The translations under genes and the position numbers were made by a program. From Cocleimonas flava (lineage in GTDB: Bacteria > Pseudomonadota > Gammaproteobacteria > Thiotrichales > Thiotrichaceae): a stretch of DNA of 64,000 nt. Positions 27,311 through 35,783 of this stretch are shown piece after piece. Within the stretch, counting starts at the first letter, position 1; every line of letters begins with the position of its first letter. The stretch spans positions 966,469 through 1,030,468 of the forward strand of contig NZ_SMFQ01000004.1 in assembly GCF_004339015.1 (NCBI RefSeq), written 5' to 3'. The notes beneath the pieces were generated by a model that was given only the letters and a program-made list of their open reading frames with translations, ran no database searches and was not told the origin of the DNA.

Positions 27311-27721
27311 CTAGCGGTGAAATTCGCCTTCTCGTTCTGGCTGGTATTCTATTTCAATAATTTTTACTGATAGTACGCCACCACCAGGTTTTGGCCATTC
27401 TATTTCATCGCCTTCTGTAAGGCCCAATAAGGCACTACCAACAGGCGCGAGTATCGAAACGGTTGCTTCACCACTGCTATTGTTTGGGTAGACGAGCGTT
27501 AACGAAAACTCTTTATCTGATGATTTGTTTTTAAATTTTACTTTCGAATTCATGGTAACGATATTCGACGGCATTTCATTTGGCTCGACGATATCTGCAC
27601 GGCTTATTTCCGCAAGCAGCTCCTCCTTACCCGGGAATTGATTATTTCCTAAGGAATCAATCATCTCTTCCAGCCTTTCAGCATCGAGTGATGAAATTGT
27701 AATTTTTGGTCTTTGATCCAT
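27311..27721 (-). CDS. rnk: Rnk, regulator of nucleoside diphosphate kinase (GreA/GreB-like C-terminal domain)
   Basis: The 136-residue protein matches Rnk throughout: a short N-terminal helical hairpin with SSLDAERLEEMID, the VTMNSKVKFKN strand and the C-terminal FKBP-like domain with LVYP, APVGSALLGL and the ending EIEYQPE. Rnk binds RNA polymerase near the secondary channel and affects nucleoside diphosphate kinase levels. It is convergent with umuC. Length agrees with the E. coli protein. Confidence 0.92.
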   Translation of the reverse strand: MDQRPKITISSLDAERLEEMIDSLGNNQFPGKEELLAEISRADIVEPNEMPSNIVTMNSKVKFKNKSSDKEFSLTLVYPNNSSGEATVSILAPVGSALLGLTEGDEIEWPKPGGGVLSVKIIEIEYQPEREGEFHR

Positions 27722-28077
27722 CTTTCTAATTACCTATAAAATTAACTATGAAACGTTTTTATGTTTATTCTTTTGAGCCATTCTTCATGGTTCATATATT
27801 GCGTAATACCTCTATAGATTAGGGTATCTCATAAAAAATTTTAGTCCAGCAATTACTTCACAATAACATCTGAATTTACAGTTGAGACAAAAATAACAAT
27901 GAGTAAAAATCTGGACAATGGTGATTATCAAAGCGCTTTGAATTACTTATAAATATGAAAAACTCATATCTATATGTAATTCAAAGAATGTTTTTAGAAG
28001 TTCGTAAAGCTGCAGAAAAACTGTATATTCATGCACTACACCCATAATTTCTTTACACCCTTTTTTCAGGAGAAAAC
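27722..28077. other. Intergenic region upstream of rnk and the 65-residue gene
   Basis: About 355 AT-rich bases between divergent genes. It should contain both promoters. I see no conserved RNA, no dispersed element and no credible ORF in it. Confidence 0.5.
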
Positions 28078-28275
28078 ATGTCAGAATCAGTAGAAGTAAA
28101 AGAAGGCTATTACGATAAATTAGGATCAATTCACTGTGGCGTTGTCAAAGGATTTAAAATCAACTGCGGACCAGAACAGTTAAAGGTTCTTGAAGATGGC
28201 GATGAGCACGTTTTTGATATGACAGGTGTTACCGTCAAAAGAAATGGCGATGAAGTCAGTTTTAGTCAGCAATAA
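28078..28275 (+). CDS. Hypothetical small acidic protein, 65 residues
   Basis: Not recognised. The ATG has a clear CAGGAG ribosome site at good spacing, which supports expression. The product is acidic, with alternating short beta-strand patterns (HCGVVKGFKINCG; HVFDMTGVTVKRNGDEVSF) and two cysteines, and no membrane segment. It stands alone; the 58-bp palindrome of two dispersed elements begins 22 bases after its stop, and a tmRNA-like fragment follows. It may belong to the small accessory patch, but that is an inference. Confidence 0.6.
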   Translation: MSESVEVKEGYYDKLGSIHCGVVKGFKINCGPEQLKVLEDGDEHVFDMTGVTVKRNGDEVSFSQQ

Positions 28276-28296
28276 ACACTAAATTAGATACTTGAA

Positions 28297-28354
28297 TACA
28301 CCCCCCTACTTATAGGCACTTTTTTAAAAAAGTGCCTATAAGTAGGGGGGTGTA
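28297..28354. repeat. 58-bp perfect palindrome made of two dispersed elements (copies H1 and H2)
   Basis: Two full copies of the element face each other and meet at TTTTTT/AAAAAA with no spacer. The left arm 28297-28325 is the exact reverse complement of the right arm 28326-28354; both cores are exact CACCCCCCTACTT. As RNA it would form a 29-bp hairpin, so it may terminate the upstream 65-residue gene. Perfect palindromes of this size are usually unstable in DNA. Confidence 0.95.
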
Positions 28355-28369
28355 AAAATGAATTGATAA

Positions 28370-28400
28370 GTCAGGGGTTCGAATCCCTGAAGCTCCGCCA
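28370..28400 (+). other. Orphan tmRNA-3'-end-like fragment, candidate attachment-site remnant
   Basis: The sequence reads as a T-arm (CAGGG, GTTCGAAT, CCCTG) followed by the acceptor strand AGCTCCG and CCA. AGCTCC-CCA is the usual 3' end of bacterial tmRNA, pairing with a GGGGCT 5' end. No such 5' end, tag ORF or remaining tRNA body is found upstream, so it is only the last 31 bases. Many genomic islands integrate at the ssrA 3' end and duplicate exactly this segment. It shares TTCGAATCCCTG and CTCCGCCA with the inverted tRNA-Ser 3' end at 29155. Confidence 0.65.
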
Positions 28401-28613
28401 TCCCGAATCCAGCAAAGACTGTCTTGGCAATCTCTCAGATATTAATAAAAAAGACCTGTTAGAACTGTAAAAGTAGCTAGGGAGTGGATATTAGTTTCTA
28501 GCGATATTGTTAATAATCACTAAGGGCGATGCTTAGTCCTATGCCCTTAAATTATATTACCTAAAATCGATGTGTCTTCCCTTATTAGGCAAGAATAGTT
28601 TATCTCAATGAAT

Positions 28614-29006
28614 TTAAGCCTGATTTATTGGGCGACGTCTTAAGCCAAAAATAGCTAATAAGGTTGTGAGTAGAAAAAATCCCCAGAGTGAAAGTGTAGG
28701 AATAGACTTTGGCTCCTCTATTCTTAGAACAAGATATAGCGTTGATTCTTTTTGAATATTATAGTCAGCCAAGGTTCTTCCATCTTCTAATTGTTTTCCA
28801 GCAAAAACTAATTGTTGCAGATCTGGAGGGATACCTTCTTTGTCCTGGATTTTCGCCTTAACGTTATCAATTGTATCATTTGCTTCAACTTCTAATGCAA
28901 TGGTTTTATCTGTGGGCGTTATAACAAAAATTTGCATTGCGTAACTGGGATTACTTATCAAGGTAAAAAATAAGATCACGCTCATCAATATTTGGTTTCT
29001 CATCAT
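28614..29006 (-). CDS. Secreted ubiquitin with C-terminal IPTL-CTERM sorting signal
   Basis: I start at ATG 29006 (130 residues), after an AGGAAAGG ribosome site; a second ATG follows directly, and the longer upstream frame is not conserved. Residues 1-23 form a signal peptide ending SYA. Residues 24-95 align without gaps to eukaryotic ubiquitin 1-72, with 60 of 72 identical. Lys11, 27, 29, 33, 48 and 63 are kept, Lys6 is Ile, Leu8 is Pro, Ile44 is Val. The RLRGG tail is missing: after LVLRI comes EEPKS, then IPTLSLWG, a hydrophobic helix and RRR, an IPTLxxWG exosortase-type signal. It therefore appears to be exported and membrane- or surface-anchored rather than conjugated through its C-terminus. 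No E1, E2 or deubiquitinase gene is nearby. Confidence 0.93.
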   Translation of the reverse strand: MMRNQILMSVILFFTLISNPSYAMQIFVITPTDKTIALEVEANDTIDNVKAKIQDKEGIPPDLQQLVFAGKQLEDGRTLADYNIQKESTLYLVLRIEEPKSIPTLSLWGFFLLTTLLAIFGLRRRPINQA

Positions 29007-29115
29007 ATCCTTTCCTTTCTTAGTTATGCTTTTGTTTATTAGCTGAGAGGTATTAATAAGAGTTGTAACAACCCTATTTGACGGTCTTCTTGACGGTTCT
29101 ACATACCCCAGAAAC

Positions 29116-29141
29116 AAAAAACCCACTGAAAATCAGTGGGT
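29116..29141 (-). terminator. Intrinsic terminator of tRNA-Ser
   Basis: ACCCACTGA and its complement with a three-base loop, followed on the minus strand by a run of T, 14 bases downstream of the tRNA 3' end. Confidence 0.8.
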
Positions 29142-29154
29142 TTCTTTTGAAATA

Positions 29155-29244
29155 TGGCGGAGAGGCAGGGATTCGAACCCTGGGACGGTTTAACCCGTCG
29201 CCGGTTTTCAAAACCGGTACTTTCGGCCACTCAGTCACCTCTCC
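29155..29244 (-). tRNA. tRNA-Ser (anticodon TGA)
   Basis: Ninety bases on the minus strand fold as a class II tRNA. The acceptor GGAGAGG pairs with CCTCTCC, followed by discriminator G and an encoded CCA. The anticodon stem ACCGG encloses TTTTGAA with anticodon TGA, there is a long variable arm, and the T-loop reads GTTCGAAT. It reads UCN serine codons. Its terminator lies just downstream. The 3' end is similar, in inverted orientation, to the orphan fragment at 28370-28400. Confidence 0.96.
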
Positions 29245-29466
29245 ATTGTTGTATTCCTTGAAGTTTCTAGTCGATAAACTTCAAAGAGCGCGTAGGATAA
29301 TAAAAACTGCTCCATGATGCTAGTAAAATATTCTACTTTTTAACAATCAATTGGCTTGAATTTACGATTTCTGAAACTATAGTTAAATTGTAGGGAATAA
29401 TTTATTCACAAACTACACACGAGAACTTCAAAAATAACGAAAGACCTATCAAGAGGATAATAAAGA

Positions 29467-29793
29467 ATGATCGATATTCAATCTCAAAATTTTTCAGTAA
29501 CAGAAGCAATGAAAACTCATACAGAAGAGAAGCTTCAGCCTATGATTCGTAACTATGGCGATAGAATTATCAATGTTCATGTTCATTTGTCTGACGAGAA
29601 TGGTCCAAAAGGTGGTGAAGCACAACATTGCCTGATTCATGTAGAGTTACAGAAAATGCCGACGGTTGTTATCGAAGATAGTGAAGAAAATTTATATGCA
29701 GCGATTGATAATTGCTGTCATCGTGCAGAACGCGCGGTAAGAAAAGCGATGGAGAAAAAACAAACCCTTTCGCGTAAACCTGCTGAAATCTAA
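29467..29793 (+). CDS. hpf: Ribosome hibernation-promoting factor (short HPF/RaiA family)
   Basis: The 108-residue protein has the beta-alpha-beta-beta-beta-alpha fold of the HPF/YfiA family, with NVHVHLSDENG, a strand block and a basic last helix AIDNCCHRAERAVRKAMEKK. It binds the decoding centre of resting ribosomes. It has no long C-terminal dimerisation domain, so it is the short form. Unusually it is not next to rpoN; instead terB follows 50 bases downstream. An AAGAGGA site precedes the ATG. Confidence 0.85.
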   Translation: MIDIQSQNFSVTEAMKTHTEEKLQPMIRNYGDRIINVHVHLSDENGPKGGEAQHCLIHVELQKMPTVVIEDSEENLYAAIDNCCHRAERAVRKAMEKKQTLSRKPAEI

Positions 29794-29842
29794 AAATACT
29801 TAGAAAAAGAAGCAATTTGATTAGAGAATTTAAATCTTAAAA

Positions 29843-30313
29843 ATGCTACCAAAAATAAAACAATTTTTTGAAAATCATTTCATTGCAGAATCAGGCTCGT
29901 CCGAGCTTGATTCTGAGCATCGCTTACAACTAGCATTAGCTTCGCTGATGATAGAAGTCGCTGAAGCCGATTATGAAAATGCACCTGAAGAAAGAGCGAT
30001 GTTGCTCAAACTGGTGGAAGAATCTTTTGGTCTCGATAAAGACGAAGCCCAGGAACTGCTTGATCTTGCGAGACAAGAACATGCAGAATCTACAGACAAC
30101 TTTCAATTTACCAGTTTGATCAATCAACATTACTCTGCAACACAGCGCATTGAATTGATTGAAAAGCTTTGGAAAGTGGCATTTTCAGATAATGTATTAG
30201 ATAAACATGAGGATCATGTTATTCGTCGTATTGCTGATTTAATTCATGTCTCACACAGTGATTTTATCGCATCGAAATTACGCGTTCAGGAAAAAGCTGG
30301 TCTCAACTCATAA
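29843..30313 (+). CDS. TerB-family (TerB-like) protein
   Basis: The 156-residue all-helical protein matches the TerB fold: an acidic LASLMIEVAEADYENAPEER at about residues 33-52, then the second acidic repeat LWKVAFSDNVLDKHEDHVIR at about 111-130, which are the paired metal-binding-like helices of the family. TerB proteins were named for tellurite resistance, but isolated housekeeping copies like this have no known function. It probably shares a transcript with hpf. Confidence 0.8.
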   Translation: MLPKIKQFFENHFIAESGSSELDSEHRLQLALASLMIEVAEADYENAPEERAMLLKLVEESFGLDKDEAQELLDLARQEHAESTDNFQFTSLINQHYSATQRIELIEKLWKVAFSDNVLDKHEDHVIRRIADLIHVSHSDFIASKLRVQEKAGLNS

Positions 30314-30690
30314 AACCTGCAAATCTAGCTGGCGTACAAAGCAGTATTGAAAATCTTAAGCCATAAAGCGAAAGCCATTAATTAAGTTTATTTTTATCTG
30401 CTTTATTTGATGAATTTTTAAGCTCTCAGCAGCTACAACCTACCTAAACGGTCGACCATATCAATATAATTTATCTTATTAACCCCAAAAAAAACACCTC
30501 AGTATAGAAATTCTCTGTAATTATGATATTCTGGTCATGCAGTTTTTGATGGTAAGTATTTAGTATTTACCCTGAAGCAGTTTAACGGCTTCCTCGCAGA
30601 TAAGTGATGTGTCCGTTTTTTTGCTGATTTTATTCAGCATTTTTCTGCATAAAGTCTGCGTTATTTTTTATATTTTAGAGGTTCTTAGGA
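30314..30690 (+). promoter_or_regulatory. Upstream region and structured leader of the cold-shock gene
   Basis: A 377-base gap without a gene. The second half looks like a long leader: a -10-like TATGATATT near 30520, a hairpin GGTAAGTA with TATTTACC near 30551-30571, and GCTGA/TCAGC near 30622-30640. Long structured leaders are usual for CspA-type genes and control translation by temperature. The exact transcription start is not defined, and I see nothing else in the first half. Confidence 0.45.
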
Positions 30691-30894
30691 ATGGCTACAG
30701 GTACAGTTAAGTGGTTCAACAGTAGTAAAGGTTTTGGTTTTATCGCTCCAGATGACGGAAGTGATGATGTTTTTGTTCACTACAACTCTATCCAAATGGA
30801 TGGTTACAAGTCTTTAGAAGAAGGACAAAAAGTGAACTTTGAAACAGAAGATGGAGCCAAAGGCCCTGCCGCTGTTAATGTAACTGCTGCTTAG
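30691..30894 (+). CDS. Cold-shock protein, CspA family
   Basis: The 67-residue OB-fold protein carries both RNA-binding motifs, KGFGFIAP (RNP1) and DVFVHY (RNP2), after the start [13 protein letters not shown]. It is an RNA chaperone that melts secondary structure in mRNA. The TTAGGA site sits close to the ATG and a strong terminator follows. The exact paralogue (A, C, E or another) cannot be assigned. A long structured leader precedes it. Confidence 0.93.
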   Translation: MATGTVKWFNSSKGFGFIAPDDGSDDVFVHYNSIQMDGYKSLEEGQKVNFETEDGAKGPAAVNVTAA

Positions 30895-30914
30895 AGGCAT
30901 TATTACAGCATTCA

Positions 30915-30946
30915 TAAAAAAAGCCTCGCAATGCGAGGCTTTTTTG
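30915..30946. terminator. Bidirectional terminator between the csp gene and glnS
   Basis: AAGCCTCGCA and TGCGAGGCTT form a 10-bp stem with A-runs on the left and T-runs on the right, serving both convergent genes. Confidence 0.9.
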
Positions 30947-30988
30947 TAATTTTGAAGCATAAATACAATTAAAATTTAGTTACTCGGG

Positions 30989-32668
30989 TTATTTATTTTC
31001 CCAGGTATCTCGTAATCCTATTGTTTTATTGAAGATTAGTTTTTCGTTTTCTTCATGCGCGTCTATCACTGAATCAGAATCCAGGAAAAAATACCCTTCT
31101 CTTTCAAATTGATAGGGCACGTCTGCTTTTGGGTCCATCAAGCTTATTTCACCCTTACAACCTGTAAGCACTTCCAGGCTACTCGGATTGAGGCCTTCCA
31201 TAAAGTCTTTGCCGCCAGCATCTGGCGCTATGTCATTAAACAATCGGTCGTAGATACGCACTTCGCAATCAACATTCTGCAATGCTGACACCCAGTGAAT
31301 AACACCTTTGGGTTTAATGCCATCTTCCGGGTTATTACCCAACGTGTTTTCGATGATTCTGGCTCTTACCTCAATGATCTCCCCATTAGCGTCTTTAACT
31401 GTTTCATCAGCTTCTATGACGTATGCATTACGTAAACGTACGCGCTTACCAATCACTAGACGCTTATACTTCTTATTGCCCTCTTCCTGAAAATCCGCCT
31501 TATCGATATAAATTTCACGATCAAAAATCAACGTACGCGTTCCCATCTCTTCATTTTGTGGATGTAGAGGTGCAGTAAGGTATTCCGTCATATCTTCTGG
31601 AACATTCCATAGCGTCACTTTTAATGGATTCATCACACACATCGCACGCGGTGCCACGTTATTTAAATCTTCACGTACAGAAAACTCTAGCTGACTCACA
31701 TCAACCACACCATCGACTTTAGTCACCCCGGTACTTTCAACGAAGTCTCGTATAGATTTTGCGGTGAAGCCGCGACGACGCATGCCAGAGATCGTTGGCA
31801 TTCTCGGGTCATCCCAACCTTTAACTATATTCTCATCAACCAACTGCTTTAATTTACGCTTACTGGTTACCGAGTAATTCACATTCAGGCGAGAAAACTC
31901 ATATTGATGAGGCTCTGACGGAACCGGTAAATTTTCAATAAACCATTCATATAAAGGACGATGCTCGACAAATTCCAAAGTACATACGGAATGCGTCACT
32001 CCTTCGATTGCATCACCCTGCCCATGTGCGTAATCATAAGATGGATAAATGTGCCACTTGTCACCCGTCTGGTGATGTTCCATATTCTTTATACGATAAA
32101 TAACAGGGTCGCGCATTTGCATATTCGGATGCGCCATATCGATCTTAACCCGCAGAGAACGCTTTCCATCTTCAAATTCGCCATCGCGCATGCGCTCAAA
32201 CAAATCGAGGTTTTCTTCAACACTGCGATCTCTGTAAGGACTATTTTTTCCAGCCTCTTTTAAGTTGCCACGGTACTCGCGCATCTCTTCCTGATTAAGA
32301 TCGCACACATACGCTTTACCTTCTTTGATTAAGGTAACTGCCCAGTCATAAAGCTGGTCAAAATAGTCAGAAGTAAAATGCACATCGCCATTCCATTTGT
32401 ATCCCAACCACTCGACATCTTGCTTGATCGAATCAACGTATTCGATTTCTTCTTTTTCAGGGTTGGTATCGTCAAAACGGAGATTGCATTGGCCGTTGTA
32501 TTTTTCAGCAAGACCAAAATTCAAAACAATCGACTTCGCATGACCTATGTGTAAATAACCGTTAGGCTCAGGTGGAAAGCGGGTTTGAACGCTTGTAACT
32601 TTTCCAGAGGCGAGATCTTCTTCAATAATTTTTTCGATGAAATTAAGTGGTTTTTCGTTTTCAGTCAT
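30989..32668 (-). CDS. glnS: Glutaminyl-tRNA synthetase
   Basis: The 559-residue class I synthetase has the HIGH box in [15 protein letters not shown] (about residues 31-45) and the KMSKS-equivalent VTSKRKL (about 265-271), followed by two beta-barrel anticodon-binding domains ending in [11 protein letters not shown]. It charges tRNA-Gln directly, as expected in gammaproteobacteria, which acquired GlnRS from eukaryotes. It is transcribed singly; a dispersed element lies upstream of its start. Confidence 0.96.
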   Translation of the reverse strand: MTENEKPLNFIEKIIEEDLASGKVTSVQTRFPPEPNGYLHIGHAKSIVLNFGLAEKYNGQCNLRFDDTNPEKEEIEYVDSIKQDVEWLGYKWNGDVHFTSDYFDQLYDWAVTLIKEGKAYVCDLNQEEMREYRGNLKEAGKNSPYRDRSVEENLDLFERMRDGEFEDGKRSLRVKIDMAHPNMQMRDPVIYRIKNMEHHQTGDKWHIYPSYDYAHGQGDAIEGVTHSVCTLEFVEHRPLYEWFIENLPVPSEPHQYEFSRLNVNYSVTSKRKLKQLVDENIVKGWDDPRMPTISGMRRRGFTAKSIRDFVESTGVTKVDGVVDVSQLEFSVREDLNNVAPRAMCVMNPLKVTLWNVPEDMTEYLTAPLHPQNEEMGTRTLIFDREIYIDKADFQEEGNKKYKRLVIGKRVRLRNAYVIEADETVKDANGEIIEVRARIIENTLGNNPEDGIKPKGVIHWVSALQNVDCEVRIYDRLFNDIAPDAGGKDFMEGLNPSSLEVLTGCKGEISLMDPKADVPYQFEREGYFFLDSDSVIDAHEENEKLIFNKTIGLRDTWENK

Positions 32669-32760
32669 TGCTAAAAGTGCCTTGTTAATTTAACGCTTAT
32701 TTAATAAGAATTAGAACGTTAGGACAAGCAGTTGTCCAGATGATTTATGTTTATTTTAGT

Positions 32761-32788
32761 CACCCCCCTACTTTGAGGGCATTTTTTT
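32761..32788 (+). repeat. Dispersed element, copy I
   Basis: Exact core CACCCCCCTACTT, TGAGGGC, then seven T; CCCT and AGGG could pair. It sits between two leftward genes, reading against both. Confidence 0.85.
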
Positions 32789-32805
32789 AAATAATCATTG
32801 ATAGA

Positions 32806-33669
32806 TCATATTGCTTTCTTTTGATTAGAAAATTCAGAACCCCCTTGTTCTATCAATCTAGACTCCAATTGTTCCAGCCGCTTTAAAATCGCCCGGGTAT
32901 CCTCATGGATATGTTTAATGTCAGAAACATCACCCTCGTCATTTTCTAAATTATAGGCATCGTGTTCTGCCTGCATGCGCTCGATAACGATACCAATCAT
33001 CATGTTTAAAAACACGAAGGCATTAAGGAAAATAAATGACAGATAAAACATCCAGGACAGCGGGTAAACTTCCATCGTTTCATACATGACATCCGTCCAG
33101 TCTTCAAAGGTAACGACACGGAATAATGTGAGCATGGAAACCGCGATATCACCCCACAGCACTTTATTGATATCTTCAAACAGGAAGCTACCGACTGCCG
33201 CATAGATGTAAAACATAATGAACATTAATAGCAGTACGTAACCCATCGGCGGCAATGCTTTGAGTAACGCAGAGATTAATATACGCAATTCCGGGATAAT
33301 TGAAATAAGTCGAAGCACACGGAAAATTCTTACCAGACGGGCCAGCAACACCATTTCCGAATCTTCGATAGGGACCAAACTAATCCCGACAATCAGCGTG
33401 TCGAAAACATTCCAGCCTTTCTTAAAGAAAGCCAGCGAATGCCCTTCGGCGATAAAACGGACCACAATTTCGAATAAAAACAACAGGGTAATTGCCGTAT
33501 CCAGATACCCCAGAAAACTTATGTATTTTGGATCAATATCATACGTTTTCGCCCCAATCATTAATGCCGAAACGACAATGACAGCGATAATAAAAAACTG
33601 GAATATTTTATTATTATTAAACTCGTTGATGATTTGGACGATAGATTTGGCTTTCATTTCCTGACTCAA
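32806..33669 (-). CDS. Voltage-gated cation channel subunit (bacterial NaV-like ion transporter)
   Basis: The 287-residue protein has six membrane helices. S4 carries arginines at every third position (ARLVRIFRVLRLISIIPELR), the voltage sensor. The pore loop TFEDWTD (about residues 186-192) corresponds to the TLESW selectivity filter of bacterial sodium channels; the extra acidic residues could change ion preference. A C-terminal acidic neck and coiled coil (HEDTRAILKRLEQLESRL) would assemble the tetramer. It likely conducts Na+ in a marine or alkaline setting. Single gene, 49 bases beyond copy I. Confidence 0.85.
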   Translation of the reverse strand: MSQEMKAKSIVQIINEFNNNKIFQFFIIAVIVVSALMIGAKTYDIDPKYISFLGYLDTAITLLFLFEIVVRFIAEGHSLAFFKKGWNVFDTLIVGISLVPIEDSEMVLLARLVRIFRVLRLISIIPELRILISALLKALPPMGYVLLLMFIMFYIYAAVGSFLFEDINKVLWGDIAVSMLTLFRVVTFEDWTDVMYETMEVYPLSWMFYLSFIFLNAFVFLNMMIGIVIERMQAEHDAYNLENDEGDVSDIKHIHEDTRAILKRLEQLESRLIEQGGSEFSNQKKAI

Positions 33670-33860
33670 AATTTATATTAGTGCGATAGTTTTTCGCGGT
33701 GTATCACGATATTACAAAAGGTAGTTTCGATAAAAAAAGAACAAGAAAAGTTCCCATCAAGCATGTGCTTTACAGTAATTTACAATTAGAAAGAGTCTCG
33801 CTAAAGTGCTTGATACCGAGTGATCATAACCCAGATAACGAGGCTTCTATTCATGAGAAT

Positions 33861-33886
33861 AAAAACCTCGTATAAGTAGGGGGGTG
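33861..33886 (-). repeat. Dispersed element, copy J, with a local hairpin
   Basis: Five A, CCTCGTAT, then exact core AAGTAGGGGGGTG. The segment CCTCGT pairs with ACGAGG about 25 bases earlier (near 33838), an extra hairpin adjoining the element. It lies downstream of serS and upstream of the channel gene, reading with serS. The rest of the 33670-33999 gap shows nothing further. Confidence 0.8.
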
Positions 33887-33999
33887 TACATGCTTAAAAA
33901 CGTAACCCTGCATTATCTAAAATCATTCAAAAGACATCTAGAATGATCTGTTAAACCCTGAGTTATTGTGCGCTATGTGCTCTGCTGCTCTGTGTCAGG

Positions 34000-35286
<1,287 letters not shown>

Positions 35287-35316
35287 CTAATTTTCCCAAA
35301 AGACTCAACGAGTCAT

Positions 35317-35718
35317 TTAACTGATTGTTTTTCCGATTATAAATCCTAGCCATACCGCTAGTACACTTAACATCACACTGATAAACATATTCAACAAAGC
35401 CCGCGCATGCAGCCCTTCCTCGAATAAATTCATGGTTTCCATAGAGAATGTCGAGAATGTGGTAAAAGCACCAAGAAACCCAACAAAAATAGCCAACCGC
35501 AACAATGGATCCAGCTCCATTCTTTCAACCAGAACAATCGCCAAAAAACCCATCAAAAATGAGCCTATAACATTGACCGTAAGCGTTCCATAAGGAAAGT
35601 TTCCGCCGAGCTTTTCAGTCACAACTGACGACAGCACATATCGCGCTAAAGCACCTACGGAACCACCAGCCATTATTGCCAATGCTTGCGAACCAGAAAG
35701 AGTGAATGAAAGTGACAA
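35317..35718 (-). CDS. crcB: CrcB/Fluc fluoride ion channel
   Basis: I use the TTG at 35718, preceded by GGAG at six bases. This gives 133 residues, the normal CrcB length; the longer frame would overlap the divergent glcD start. Four membrane helices and the family motifs are present: GGSVGALARY, TLTVNVIGSFLMG and GFLGAFTTFSTFS with the Phe box. The dual-topology dimer exports fluoride. No fluoride riboswitch is seen upstream, where space is very limited. Confidence 0.9.
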   Translation of the reverse strand: MSLSFTLSGSQALAIMAGGSVGALARYVLSSVVTEKLGGNFPYGTLTVNVIGSFLMGFLAIVLVERMELDPLLRLAIFVGFLGAFTTFSTFSMETMNLFEEGLHARALLNMFISVMLSVLAVWLGFIIGKTIS

Positions 35719-35783
35719 ATATATCTCCAAAGACCTAGCATAAGAACTGGGCAATAGTGTATATGAAAGGTTAGAATGGTGGA

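Noticed and set aside
28000..28400. A complete tmRNA gene ending at 28400
   Set aside because: No GGGGCT 5' end, no tag reading frame and no pseudoknot region; a real gene (65 residues) occupies the space.
28614..29126. A 40-residue extension before the ubiquitin signal peptide
   Set aside because: It would bury the signal peptide and runs into the tRNA terminator; the ribosome site sits before ATG 29006.
29078..29317. An ORF on the plus strand reading GGEAGIRTLGRFNPSPVF
   Set aside because: It is the translation of the antisense of tRNA-Ser, a frequent false annotation.
35719..35783. A fluoride riboswitch before crcB
   Set aside because: Only 65 bases separate it from glcD and no matching fold is seen.
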